Source: Paenibacillus sp. A3
GTDB taxonomy: Bacteria; Bacillota; Bacilli; Paenibacillales; NBRC-103111
Length of the DNA stretch: 48,951 nt
Direction: 5' to 3'
Assembly: GCF_001399685.1 (NCBI RefSeq)
Contig: NZ_JTHN01000082.1
Location: forward strand, 1-48,951
This document shows, piece after piece, positions 41,652 to 48,951 of the stretch; the stretch's first letter is position 1; each line of letters begins with the position of its first letter. The translations under genes and the position numbers were made by a program. The notes below the pieces were generated by a model. The model had not been told where the DNA came from. It saw only the letters and a list, made by a program, of their open reading frames with translations, and made no database searches.

Positions 41652-43007
41652 TTATTCATTCATTTGTGATGGAGTGACCTTTTTGATATAGAAAAAGATG
41701 TCAAATGTCTTGCCGAATGCAGCGTCTACAAACAAAGGTATTTGAGGTCCCAATGTTGTTACTCCGGCAAGTAGAGGACGGGTTTCATCTAACCAAGTTT
41801 TCACCGAACCGCTTGCTTTGCGCAAGTCTACAAAAAATTGATCATGTTTGACTTGTCCGACGGTATAGTTAATGCTTTTGGGGTCATCGACTTTAACCGT
41901 TCCGTAAGGACCGAATTTGCCGCTTTCATTAACAACGTTATATGACCCTGAATGGGTTGAGGTTCCGATGGATACGTATTTGTCGCCGTAATGTTTAGCC
42001 AAATGTTGACCTGACATCTCCGGATATACGAATGGAAGAATATTGCTTTTGGCTATATGTCCGTTATGACCCCATACAATGGTTTTCCCCCATTGCTCTT
42101 GTGTCCACTTCGCATTTTCATACATTGCAATATCATGTCTTAAGAAGAACTCCGGCTGTTGTTCAGCTGCAAACATATGAATAAATTGCTCGATAATACG
42201 GGCGCTATGCAATGCCCATGCGTAATCTTCTTTTTGCTTGCCGGTATTAGCTTTATTTTTTTCTAGCAGATCAATAATAGACCGGGCATTGGAAAGATGC
42301 TTTTCTTTCTCATCTTTGGGCAGTTCCGCAAAACTTTGCTCATCTTTTGTTGCGGGAATAAGCTCTTTCATTTTGCCATTTAATTGAGAAATCAAATTCG
42401 GATGATATTGTTGGATATAGTCCGAAATTTTGTTAAACACATGTTCATCTAATTTTTGTTGATCCATCCCGATTACACGTACTTTGTTGACATGTTTGGG
42501 ATTGGCATTGTAGTCACGAATCCATTCCAACATCTGTGTCTCTTCTTTATTGTTAAACACGGGGCTGAGATTTTTGCTTGGATGCCCTTCACCTGTAAGA
42601 ACATAGTGATCAAGCATCAATCCGTTCCCCCAGTTCTCTTCTAAGACAAGGTTTGTAAACCCTAATTCCGTAACCATATACTGTACGATACGGTGTTTCA
42701 TTGTGAAGATTTCATGCATGCCATGAGAAGCTTCGCCTAAACCAACAATAGAAGCGGATCCTATCATCTCTTTAAGTGGTTGTAAATCTTCCAAAGAAGC
42801 ACGAGGCTCAGTTGTTGTTAATTTGATTGCATTCTTCTCCAGCCACTGTAATGGAGTCTGGTTGTCCTTCATGTCAGTTTCAAGTTTAGATGCAGGCGTA
42901 TTGCCCGAACTGGATGGTGTTGATGGGATTTCTTCTGTGGAACAACCGGCCAAACTTATACTACATATTGTAGTAAGCGCCAGCCTCGTTAATAATTTCT
43001 TGTTCAT
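41652..43007 (-). CDS. Erythromycin esterase-family lipoprotein
   Basis: 451 residues. The lipobox LAGC (Cys22) and a short linker are followed by an Ere-family domain: IVGLGEASHGMHEIF (with Glu92, His95), TNLVLEENWGNG, VIGMD and WGHNGHIAK. Ere enzymes open macrolide rings; Bacillus-type relatives act on other substrates, so resistance is not shown. A Ser/Pro-rich linker ties it to the outer face. GGGGAGG precedes the ATG. Its paralogue on the plus strand, 43588-44352, is a pseudogene. Confidence 0.88.
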   Translation of the reverse strand: MNKKLLTRLALTTICSISLAGCSTEEIPSTPSSSGNTPASKLETDMKDNQTPLQWLEKNAIKLTTTEPRASLEDLQPLKEMIGSASIVGLGEASHGMHEIFTMKHRIVQYMVTELGFTNLVLEENWGNGLMLDHYVLTGEGHPSKNLSPVFNNKEETQMLEWIRDYNANPKHVNKVRVIGMDQQKLDEHVFNKISDYIQQYHPNLISQLNGKMKELIPATKDEQSFAELPKDEKEKHLSNARSIIDLLEKNKANTGKQKEDYAWALHSARIIEQFIHMFAAEQQPEFFLRHDIAMYENAKWTQEQWGKTIVWGHNGHIAKSNILPFVYPEMSGQHLAKHYGDKYVSIGTSTHSGSYNVVNESGKFGPYGTVKVDDPKSINYTVGQVKHDQFFVDLRKASGSVKTWLDETRPLLAGVTTLGPQIPLFVDAAFGKTFDIFFYIKKVTPSQMNE

Positions 43008-43186
43008 TTTTTTCCTCCCCAGGGTTATTGTTTGACATTCGTTGCGAAGCGATTTGTCTCCCCGAGTATTGCAAAGTAATTGTCATACTGCCAAGATGCA
43101 TTATGTCACCATGATGCGTATTTACTGTCATATGACGGCTTATCGCTTAATGCTTTCTGGGACCGAAGTGAGCAATTCGGCTTCAC

Positions 43187-43587
43187 GAACAGAAGCTTAT
43201 TCCTTGGATGAAGCGTTACAAGCGGCGGCAGAGGAGGCGGCGAGATCGGTCATTTTGTCGGATACCGGCGATAACCGGCGGCAGGCGCTAGCATGGATTT
43301 GACCCTCGTTCTGAAGCGGCTGCTAGAGTTGGGTTGGCGGGAGACGTTTGTTGCCGTCATCGTTGATGCGGCAGCGTGGGAGATGTGTTCGAAGCAGGTG
43401 AAGGCGGGCGTGTCGGACTCGGTCTCAGACGGTTCTATCCGACATTTGCTTGCGGTGATTCGCAGCTAGCCGTCCCGCAGAGGTCGTCATGCTGGGAACC
43501 GTTCGCGGCAAGGCATGCGCTGTCGTCCGGAGCAGTGGGCTTACCTTATATTTAATTACGAAAGAAATGACCGATCTGATTGAATGA
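43187..43587 (+). pseudogene. Decayed M81-family metallopeptidase (MlrC-like), C-terminal part
   Basis: Three frames carry consecutive pieces of one protein. Frame one has EAYSLDEALQAAAEEAARSV and ILSDTGDNRRQA. From 43293 another frame gives LVLKRLLELGWRETFVAVI up to a TAG at 43467. The first frame resumes at ~43481 with VVMLGTVRGKACAVVRSSGL and TLYLITKEM, ending at TGA 43585-43587. The order matches the C-terminal region of M81 (MlrC/DUF1485) peptidases. At least two frameshifts and a missing N-terminus make it a remnant. Its GC content is higher than the surroundings. Confidence 0.65.
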
Positions 43588-44352
43588 ATTCGGGTCTATA
43601 ATAACAATCCAGACAATGATCAAAAAGTGCGTATCATAGGCATGTGAAAACGATTAGCGAAAATGTCTATGAATCGATCATAGAGTATGTGCAACTGCAT
43701 AAACCGGAACTTGTGCCACTTTTGAATCGATAAGTTTAAAGACCTTATCCCCGAACGAAGGATGCGTACATTTACATGAATCTTTCGGAAGAAATGAAAA
43801 ACAAATATCATGAAGACACCGAAGAAATTCGTAGGTTGCTCGAACAGAATACAATTGAACGGGGAATCCCCAGAATTCACCTGGATCGAACAGCATGCTG
43901 CGTTTTTACCAAAATGATGGGATACTTACCGGAGAAACCTAAAGACTTTTACAATCAGTATGATATTGCGATGTACGAAAATGCCAGATGGACGGAGGAG
44001 AAATTTGGGGAGTCGATCGTCTGGGCGCACAACGGCCACACCGCGAAAACAAATCTGCTCCCGCAAGTATATGACGAGATCGCGGGACAACATCTGGCAA
44101 AGCATTACGGCCCTAAATACGTATCGATCGGAACTTCAGTCACTACAGGCCAATATCAAGCGGAAGACGAAACGACAAAACGATCGTTCCGTTTCCAGTT
44201 AATGCGAACCACCCGGAAAGCTTTAACTACGCATTCGGCCAAGTCGAGTTCCCGCAATATGCCATCGATCTTCACACGTCAACATAGCCTTGGAACAAGC
44301 GTTCGATATTGTCGTCCATATTCAGAATGTGACGGCATCGCAGATGAACTAA
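43588..44352 (+). pseudogene. Decayed erythromycin esterase-family gene
   Basis: Pieces of an Ere-like protein are spread over shifting frames. DNDQKVRIIGM then TGA; ENVYESIIEYVQLHKPELVP then TAA; FKDLIPE; MNLSEEMKNKYHEDTEEIRR; then DIAMYENARWTEEKF, VWAHNGHTAKTNLL and GQHLAKHYGPKYVSIGTS; and finally, in another frame, AFGQVEF and LEQAFDIVVHIQNVTASQM. Each piece aligns with the intact gene at 41652-43007. At least four frameshifts or stops make it non-functional. The N-terminal third, including the lipobox, is missing. Confidence 0.82.
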
Positions 44353-44464
44353 TGAGGATCAACCTGTCATGAGAACGTCTATCAGCTAATCGGACCATTC
44401 GTGCTTCGTATTCTCAAGTTGGACTTGAATCCATTTCGTTGACTGAATCCAAATAACTTATCAT
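44353..44464. other. Short non-coding stretch
   Basis: I see no gene, repeat or RNA here. It lies between the decayed esterase and an isolated promoter. Confidence 0.4.
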
Positions 44465-44493
44465 TTGACAATCCAGGACTACATTTGTAATAT
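44465..44493 (+). promoter_or_regulatory. Promoter with BlaI/MecI-like operator
   Basis: TTGACA (44465-44470), 17 bases, TAATAT (44488-44493). Between the hexamers lies TACATTTGTA (44480-44489), the TACA-NN-TGTA core of BlaI/MecI operators within GACTACATTTGTAAT. The gene it would drive is unclear: downstream there is GAGAGGAG and a ~20-codon frame starting ATGCCGATTAAACAG, then the 44690 gene. No blaI or blaR1 is visible in the window. Confidence 0.5.
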
Positions 44494-44689
44494 GTTATTT
44501 TGGATTACGCAAGTAGTTCATTTATCCAGAGAGGAGTCAACGATCCATTGAAGCATGCCGATTAAACAGCCGTTTTTTGTTTTCGGGATAATCCTCTCTT
44601 TGGAAAGTATCACATGACATTTTTACACTGGCGCAAATGACACAGGAAGCTGTACGATGCGGGTATTACTGGAGAGGAGCGATGAACCT

Positions 44690-45274
44690 ATGAAGAACAT
44701 TGTGACAGGTTTCATCCAAAATGGTTATTTTTTATTATTGACTTTTGCTACAGGTCTGTTTTACTTTTGCTTCTATCTGGTTGCTCTATCGTTTAGTTTA
44801 AGCCTTTCTTTTACAGTCATTGGCATTCCTTTAGTCACTCATGTTTTACGAACAACTGCAACGTTTATTCAATTTGAGCGAACGCAAACAAAAATTTATA
44901 CCGATGTTACGATTGCCCCATACGACAAGAAAGCGACAACGGAAGGATCGGTGTGGACTCAAGCCAAATCCGAGCTGAAGGATCGTCGCAATTGGGTCGC
45001 CGTCTATTGGTTGATGCAGAAATTAGTGATTGGGCTTATCAGCCTCGTCAGTGCCGCAGCGCTCTATGTAGCTCCTTTTATGTTACTCCTGACTCCACTG
45101 CTGTATCGTTACATTGATATGAATGTTATTATTATGCGTGTAGATACTTTGGCAAAATCGCTCATTGTGATGGCGGTCGGAGCCGCATTTGCTTTGATCA
45201 GCTTCAAGCTAGCCGATCGCTTGGTGAAATCAATCGGAGGTTATACTCGCATCATGATTCGACAGTTAAGATGA
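44690..45274 (+). CDS. Membrane protein with bacterial sensor domain
   Basis: 194 residues. Four hydrophobic segments: two at the start (~12-55, FLLLTFATGLFYFCFYLVAL and SLSFTVIGIPLV), two at the end (~115-185). The charged middle (~70-105) is cytoplasmic. The pattern fits the putative sensor domain often found N-terminal in DesK-type kinases of Actinobacteria and Firmicutes, here as a separate protein. ATG 44690 is 10 bases after AGAGGAG; the ATG at 44657 is earlier but has no site. It is 45 bases before the kinase-regulator fusion, its likely partner. Confidence 0.75.
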   Translation: MKNIVTGFIQNGYFLLLTFATGLFYFCFYLVALSFSLSLSFTVIGIPLVTHVLRTTATFIQFERTQTKIYTDVTIAPYDKKATTEGSVWTQAKSELKDRRNWVAVYWLMQKLVIGLISLVSAAALYVAPFMLLLTPLLYRYIDMNVIIMRVDTLAKSLIVMAVGAAFALISFKLADRLVKSIGGYTRIMIRQLR

Positions 45275-45319
45275 TAGCTATGAAAAATATCAGACGTTGG
45301 ATACAGGGGTTGAAACGAA

Positions 45320-47104
45320 TTGTTGGACATCGTTAAACGGTGGATATGGTATGACTGGATTATGTTGGCGACCCGCTTTATAAACAGCACTACGCTCATC
45401 ATCACGATGATCAGTGTTCAGGAAGGTTTGACACTACCGCTTTGGATCGTTGTTTTCTGGGGAATCGCTGCCTTCTCCATTCCTTGGCTTTGCTTGCAGC
45501 TCAGTTATAAATACTACCTGTTCACGGAAATGCTGATCTATGGCGGACTGTGCATCTATTTAACTTCATTGTTCCCTGTTGCTTTCGTCTCATTTCTTGT
45601 CTCTGCGTTTCTCATCGCGGCGAATAGCGCCCACCGATCTTATCGTTGGACGGCTCCGGCCACGATCCTTATTTTCCCCGCCTTGTTCTATACGGTAGCG
45701 CAAAGCAACGATTACTGGATTACGATCAGTTATTATGGGCTTGCTTATGTGATGGGCTTCGCCTTTCATTTATTGATCGTCAATCATCGGCAAAATGAAA
45801 CGATTCGTAAGCAAAACGCGGTGCTCGAGCAATATATGTCCCAGATCGAGCGCATTACGCTGACGGAAGAACGAAATAGGCTGTCGCGGGAGCTCCACGA
45901 TACGGTTGGGCATGCGTATACTTCCATCATCATGGGAATGGAGACATTGCGTGCCGAGCTTGTTACCGAAACAGGCATACAAAGACTAGATTCCTTGCTT
46001 GAACTGGGCCGCAAAAGCATCGAGGAAGTGAGGGGCTATTTGCATCAAATGGGATCAGCAGAGGATTCGCTGATTCAGTCACTGCAGCTGCTTGGAGATG
46101 AATTTCAGGAGCATGCCCAGGTCAATGTCATTTTCCGAGTGTTGGGAGAGGAGTATATGTTGTCACGGCAAGCGAAAATGGCCTTGACTCGCTGTATGCA
46201 AGAGTCGCTTACAAATGCCGTTCGTCACGGCGAGGCGACGGAAATGACCGTTTCACTACAATTCGAACAGCAATTTACGAGGCTTGAGGTGCAGGACAAC
46301 GGGCGAGGGATGGAAGAGTGGCGCGAGGGGTTCGGCATTAACGCGATGAAGGAACGAGCGATGAATTTGCAGGGCCAAGTATCCGTTTTTACGAAACCGG
46401 GGGACGGGACACGGGTCACTTGTACTTTGCCCCGACAAGCGGAGACGTTGGAAGAGGAGATACGCTTGCTGATTGTCGATGACCAACCGTTTATTCGAGA
46501 AAGTTTGCGGACGCTGCTGGACAAATTCCCGGATTTGGTCATAGCCGGCTTGGCTGAGGACGGCGAGCAAGCTGTCGACTTGTGCGGACGTCTTCAGCCT
46601 CACGTGGTGCTCATGGATTTGGACATGCCGCGCAAGGGTGGAGCGGAAGCGACCACGATCATCAAGGAGCAGTGGCCTCATATCCGGGTATTGATTTTCA
46701 CCACGTTTCAGGATAGCGAGCAAGCGCGGGATTTACTGCGCAACGGCGCGGACGGTTTCCTGCTGAAAACGACGGAGCCGCTTGAGTTAGCCAATAAGAT
46801 ACGGATTATTCACCGTGGAGACACGTTGATCGAACAGGGAATGTCCCGCAAAATATTTGAAAAGCTCGATGAGAGCAGCGCATTACCGCGATCGAATACG
46901 GCCGATACCTATGATTTGACACCCAGAGAAATCGAAATATTGCAGCTTGTCGCCAAAGGTTACCGGTACAAGACGATAGCGTCCAAATTGTATTTGTCAG
47001 TCGGCACGGTCAGAAACTACGCCAGCTCAGTTAATACTAAGCTTGGCGTCAGCAACAAGGAAGAAGCTGTTATGAAAGCTTTGGAACTTGGAATCATCGA
47101 ATAA
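45320..47104 (+). CDS. Fused histidine kinase and NarL-type response regulator
   Basis: 594 residues in one frame. About five membrane helices (~12-150), the HisKA_3 box EERNRLSRELHDTVGHAY (His193), HATPase (SLTNAVRHGEA, DNGRGM, FGINAMKERAM) to ~370, then a receiver (IVDDQ, phosphoacceptor Asp433 in VLMDLDMP, Lys483 in FLLKT) and a LuxR HTH (LTPREIEILQLVAKG, VGTVRNYASSVNTKLGV) to the end. Kinase and DNA-binding regulator are normally separate genes; here the stop and start between them are gone. The start is TTG 45320 or 45323, with AGGGG 10 bases upstream. Membrane-bound DNA binding is implied unless it is cleaved. Confidence 0.85.
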   Translation: MLDIVKRWIWYDWIMLATRFINSTTLIITMISVQEGLTLPLWIVVFWGIAAFSIPWLCLQLSYKYYLFTEMLIYGGLCIYLTSLFPVAFVSFLVSAFLIAANSAHRSYRWTAPATILIFPALFYTVAQSNDYWITISYYGLAYVMGFAFHLLIVNHRQNETIRKQNAVLEQYMSQIERITLTEERNRLSRELHDTVGHAYTSIIMGMETLRAELVTETGIQRLDSLLELGRKSIEEVRGYLHQMGSAEDSLIQSLQLLGDEFQEHAQVNVIFRVLGEEYMLSRQAKMALTRCMQESLTNAVRHGEATEMTVSLQFEQQFTRLEVQDNGRGMEEWREGFGINAMKERAMNLQGQVSVFTKPGDGTRVTCTLPRQAETLEEEIRLLIVDDQPFIRESLRTLLDKFPDLVIAGLAEDGEQAVDLCGRLQPHVVLMDLDMPRKGGAEATTIIKEQWPHIRVLIFTTFQDSEQARDLLRNGADGFLLKTTEPLELANKIRIIHRGDTLIEQGMSRKIFEKLDESSALPRSNTADTYDLTPREIEILQLVAKGYRYKTIASKLYLSVGTVRNYASSVNTKLGVSNKEEAVMKALELGIIE

Positions 47105-47179
47105 ACCCGGATGATAACTGCCACTGCCGAACCTGATTCCTATGTCGGGAAGCAAGCAATAAATCATAGGAGAATGCAA

Positions 47180-47335
47180 ATGACCATTCACTTACGTAAA
47201 AGGCCTTGCCGCTTGCCCATGCTTGGTCTGGCAGCCGCATTGCTGCTGCAGCTAACCGGCTGTACGGCGCTCGGGTTTGGAGATGCCGAATCTAAGCCAA
47301 TAAGCAAGAACGAGGAATTTAAGAAAGAACATTGA
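47180..47335 (+). CDS. Short lipoprotein, possibly truncated
   Basis: 51 residues: MTIHLRKRPCRLP, a hydrophobic stretch and the lipobox LTGC, leaving a mature part of only ~23 charged residues ending KKEH. AGGAGAATGC precedes the ATG. It lies 75 bases after the kinase-regulator gene in the same direction. The small size suggests a lipid-anchored signal protein or the N-terminus of a longer gene broken by the decay seen just downstream. Confidence 0.6.
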   Translation: MTIHLRKRPCRLPMLGLAAALLLQLTGCTALGFGDAESKPISKNEEFKKEH

Positions 47336-47399
47336 TTTAATTGCTCCGTTGCAAAGTATTGAGAAAGTACAAGAGTTGGCATTTCGGCGACAAATAAAA

Positions 47400-47895
47400 G
47401 GAAGATGGGATGGTTCCAGCAATATTTATTCGGCCTCGCTTCTGTCGTCTGTACCAAATTTTCGAGGCGAGGCTAGGGGATTTATACGAGCGGCATATAC
47501 AATTGGCTTCGTTTATATTTTGAAGAACGCAGTAAAAGAAAAGAGGATTATAATCAAGAACGTCTGGAAGACGACGATCTCGTGGAGTTGGCAAATGCTC
47601 ACTTTCATCTCTTTGGAATGGACGAAACGGCCAATTTTCTTTTGAATTGGAAACCTCGTAATGTAATGTATCGAATCACGGGTCCATTTATTAAACGACT
47701 TGTTGATGCTGGAGAATTAGAATTAGCTCAGAGTGTATTAAAAGTAGCCTCGCGGGAACCATTTCTAGTGATTGCAACTACAAACTAACTATTAAAAGTG
47801 GGTTGTGTTCCTCATGCAGACTGTTTAGAAGAATTAATTATACTTACATCAACTCGTGTTCGTATACCGAGACCTGAATATTCGTTTAGGAGAGC
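47400..47895 (+). pseudogene. Decayed gene of unknown family
   Basis: A continuous protein-like sequence runs across a frameshift near 47510 and an in-frame TAA at 47786-47788. The pieces are FCRLYQIFEARLGDLYERHI, then (shifted) LRLYFEERSKRKEDYNQERL, ELANAHFHLFGMDETANFLL, NWKPRNVMYRITGPF, KRLVDAGELELAQSVLKVAS, and after the stop LLKVGCVPHADCLEELI and RVRIPRPEYSF. I do not recognise the family. The composition is AT-rich and unlike the core genes. Confidence 0.5.
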
Positions 47896-48684
47896 AGATC
47901 GATACAAAGACCCGGTTTGTTTCCCTGTAGGGGAACAAGAATGTACAGTTATATCGATCTGTACGCGGCGAACGTTATTAATATTTGCAATTTCTTGTTC
48001 TTTAATTCCGGACAAGGAATTGCATTTTCTCTTCGCTCTTACTCCACTGTTTCTAAGGCATAAGACGGCGCCGAGCATATGAACACCGCTCCACTTCCCT
48101 TGGTTTATGCTGCCGTTCTCCCCTAACACCTAAGCCTGCCCAAATGGAAGTCGTGATCAAAATGACTAATCTTATAAAAATATAAGGTTTGTCCAATCGG
48201 ATATTATAAACAGTCTCACATTGATGTTAAAAAAACAGCCTAAAATGGGCTGTTTATGTCTCAAATGATCATATAACTCACAATCAAGCTCTGGCACAGA
48301 TTTGGAGTTTGTCAGTGTAAACCTGGTGAGGGGAACTCCTTTAAACATTTTTTTGTAAAGAGTTTTCCTTTTATCAGGTTTGCTCAAACAATGTTACAGA
48401 ATCACTGTAACAAGAAGAAATGACTCATTTAAGCAATGGGGTATGAATCGTATCCTTTTTAGGATCATTGTGAAGTGCAAAGAAATCATCATTATGGTCG
48501 AAACGTCAAAAGCAACAGAACGATGTCTAATATGTAAAAGGAAAAAAATGTTTGTTGCTTATTATCGATTAACATGTTACATTATTATTCCGGCCGTTGA
48601 GAGGCGGTCGTGAGTCAAGCAAATAACGGATGATCTGCTTCGATTGATTCGTACTTTCGAGACGGATTGGAAGAAAAAATGCTA
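47896..48684. other. AT-rich stretch without a supported gene
   Basis: Several short frames exist on both strands (for example 48172-48387 on the minus strand and 48380-48613 on the plus), but none has both a ribosome site and a recognisable product. The only clear structure is the hairpin at 48228-48256. It is probably decayed DNA upstream of the rrn promoter. Confidence 0.5.
48228..48256 (-). terminator. Minus-strand terminator hairpin, orphan
   Basis: On the minus strand AAACAGCC and GGCTGTTT form the stem, followed by TTTTTAAC. A 71-codon minus-strand frame (48172-48387) runs through it rather than ending before it, so the gene that it served may be lost. Confidence 0.55.
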
Positions 48685-48714
48685 TTGACTTTCAAGTGGT
48701 TAACATGATATATT
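48685..48714 (+). promoter_or_regulatory. rRNA operon promoter
   Basis: TTGACT (48685-48690), 18 bases, TATATT (48709-48714), about 140 bases before the 16S start. A second upstream promoter was not seen. Confidence 0.7.
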
Positions 48715-48721
48715 ATTTCTC

Positions 48722-48735
48722 GCTGCTTCGGCAGC
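48722..48735 (+). other. TTCG-tetraloop hairpin at the start of the rRNA leader
   Basis: GCTGC, TTCG, GCAGC: a 5-bp stem with a UUCG loop, near the predicted transcription start. Confidence 0.55.
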
Positions 48736-48755
48736 AACGTTGAGTAAGACAACCT

Positions 48756-48771
48756 TGCTCTTTGAAAACTG
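48756..48771 (+). promoter_or_regulatory. boxA-like antitermination element of the rRNA leader
   Basis: TGCTCTTTGAAAACTG matches the boxA-type element of Bacillales rRNA leaders, where Nus factors bind. Confidence 0.7.
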
Positions 48772-48851
48772 AACAACGAGTAACGTGCGAATCTCATATT
48801 GAGATTCAAATAAGCTAGTAAACGAATTGAGCTTTAAATCAAAGATCTTCT

Positions 48852-48951
48852 TTAATGGAGAGTTTGATCCTGGCTCAGGACGAACGCTGGCGGCGTGCCT
48901 AATACATGCAAGTCGAGCGGACCCTTCGGGGTTAGCGGCGGACGGGTGAGT
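48852..48951 (+). rRNA. 16S rRNA, 5' part only
   Basis: GAGAGTTTGATCCTGGCTCA is the universal 16S 5' sequence, followed by the conserved 5' domain and the first variable loop (ACCCTTCGGGGT). The window ends inside the gene. The sequence is in keeping with Paenibacillaceae. Confidence 0.98.

Noticed and set aside
48172-48387. 71-codon minus-strand frame near the right end
   Set aside because: No clear ribosome site and no recognisable product, and it reads through a terminator-like hairpin.

Overview
The window looks like a chromosomal segment of a spore-forming Firmicute of the Paenibacillaceae (Paenibacillus/Cohnella type). The evidence is a Bacillales-style 16S 5' end at the right edge, a 17-tRNA cluster behind a 23S 3' end at the left edge, a minor acid-soluble spore protein (sspI), a YjcZ-like sporulation peptide, a YheC/D spore-coat ATP-grasp protein, the ccpN-yqfL pair and a Lia/Psp envelope-stress operon. 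The genus is inferred from gene content; no database search was possible. Both rRNA edges lie on the + strand, so the whole window is the stretch between two co-oriented rrn operons.

Layout. (1) 1-1766: 23S 3' tail, a spacer with a large hairpin and no 5S gene, then tRNAs Asn, Ser, Glu, Val, fMet, Asp, Phe, Thr, Tyr, Trp, His, Gln, Gly, Cys, Leu, Arg, Leu and a strong terminator. (2) 1.9-7.5 kb: GDSL esterase, polysaccharide deacetylase lipoprotein, TauE/SafE permease and glpX, then the divergent ccpN-yqfL pair, which controls gluconeogenesis and pyruvate phosphate dikinase. (3) 7.5-12.1 kb: a molybdenum block with a membrane-anchored sulfite-oxidase-fold enzyme, mobA, moaA and moeA. (4) 12.1-14.5 kb: small sporulation and hypothetical genes and an Eis-like acetyltransferase. 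(5) 14.6-19.5 kb: the liaI-pspA-pspC-pspA-liaF-liaS-liaR operon behind a 7-4-7 palindrome. (6) 19.5-30.8 kb: hypothetical genes, GNAT, zwf, a Tat-type metallophosphatase, prfC, an OmpR-type two-component system, a PAP2 phosphatase and YheC/D. (7) 30.8-34.1 kb: a second OmpR-type system and a Sfp-type phosphopantetheinyl transferase on the minus strand. (8) 34.2-38.5 kb: a LacI-Gfo/Idh-ThuA-Gfo/Idh sugar operon. (9) 38.5-40.4 kb: sspI, a KtrA/C potassium-channel regulator and the rRNA methyltransferase ysgA.

From about 40.4 kb to the 16S gene the DNA changes character. It is more AT-rich and holds an erythromycin-esterase/beta-lactamase-fold gene pair, a decayed M81 peptidase gene, a decayed second erythromycin esterase, an orphan promoter with a BlaI/MecI-like operator, a membrane sensor-domain protein beside a one-polypeptide histidine kinase-response regulator fusion, a short lipoprotein and another decayed gene. 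This is an accessory region abutting an rrn operon.

The observations most worth checking are the duplicated-PspA Lia operon with its candidate LiaR operator, the kinase-regulator fusion, the membrane-fused molybdoenzyme beside its cofactor genes, and two regulator genes (ccpN-like and lacI-like) whose best start, judged by Shine-Dalgarno position and family alignment, is the rare codon AUC.
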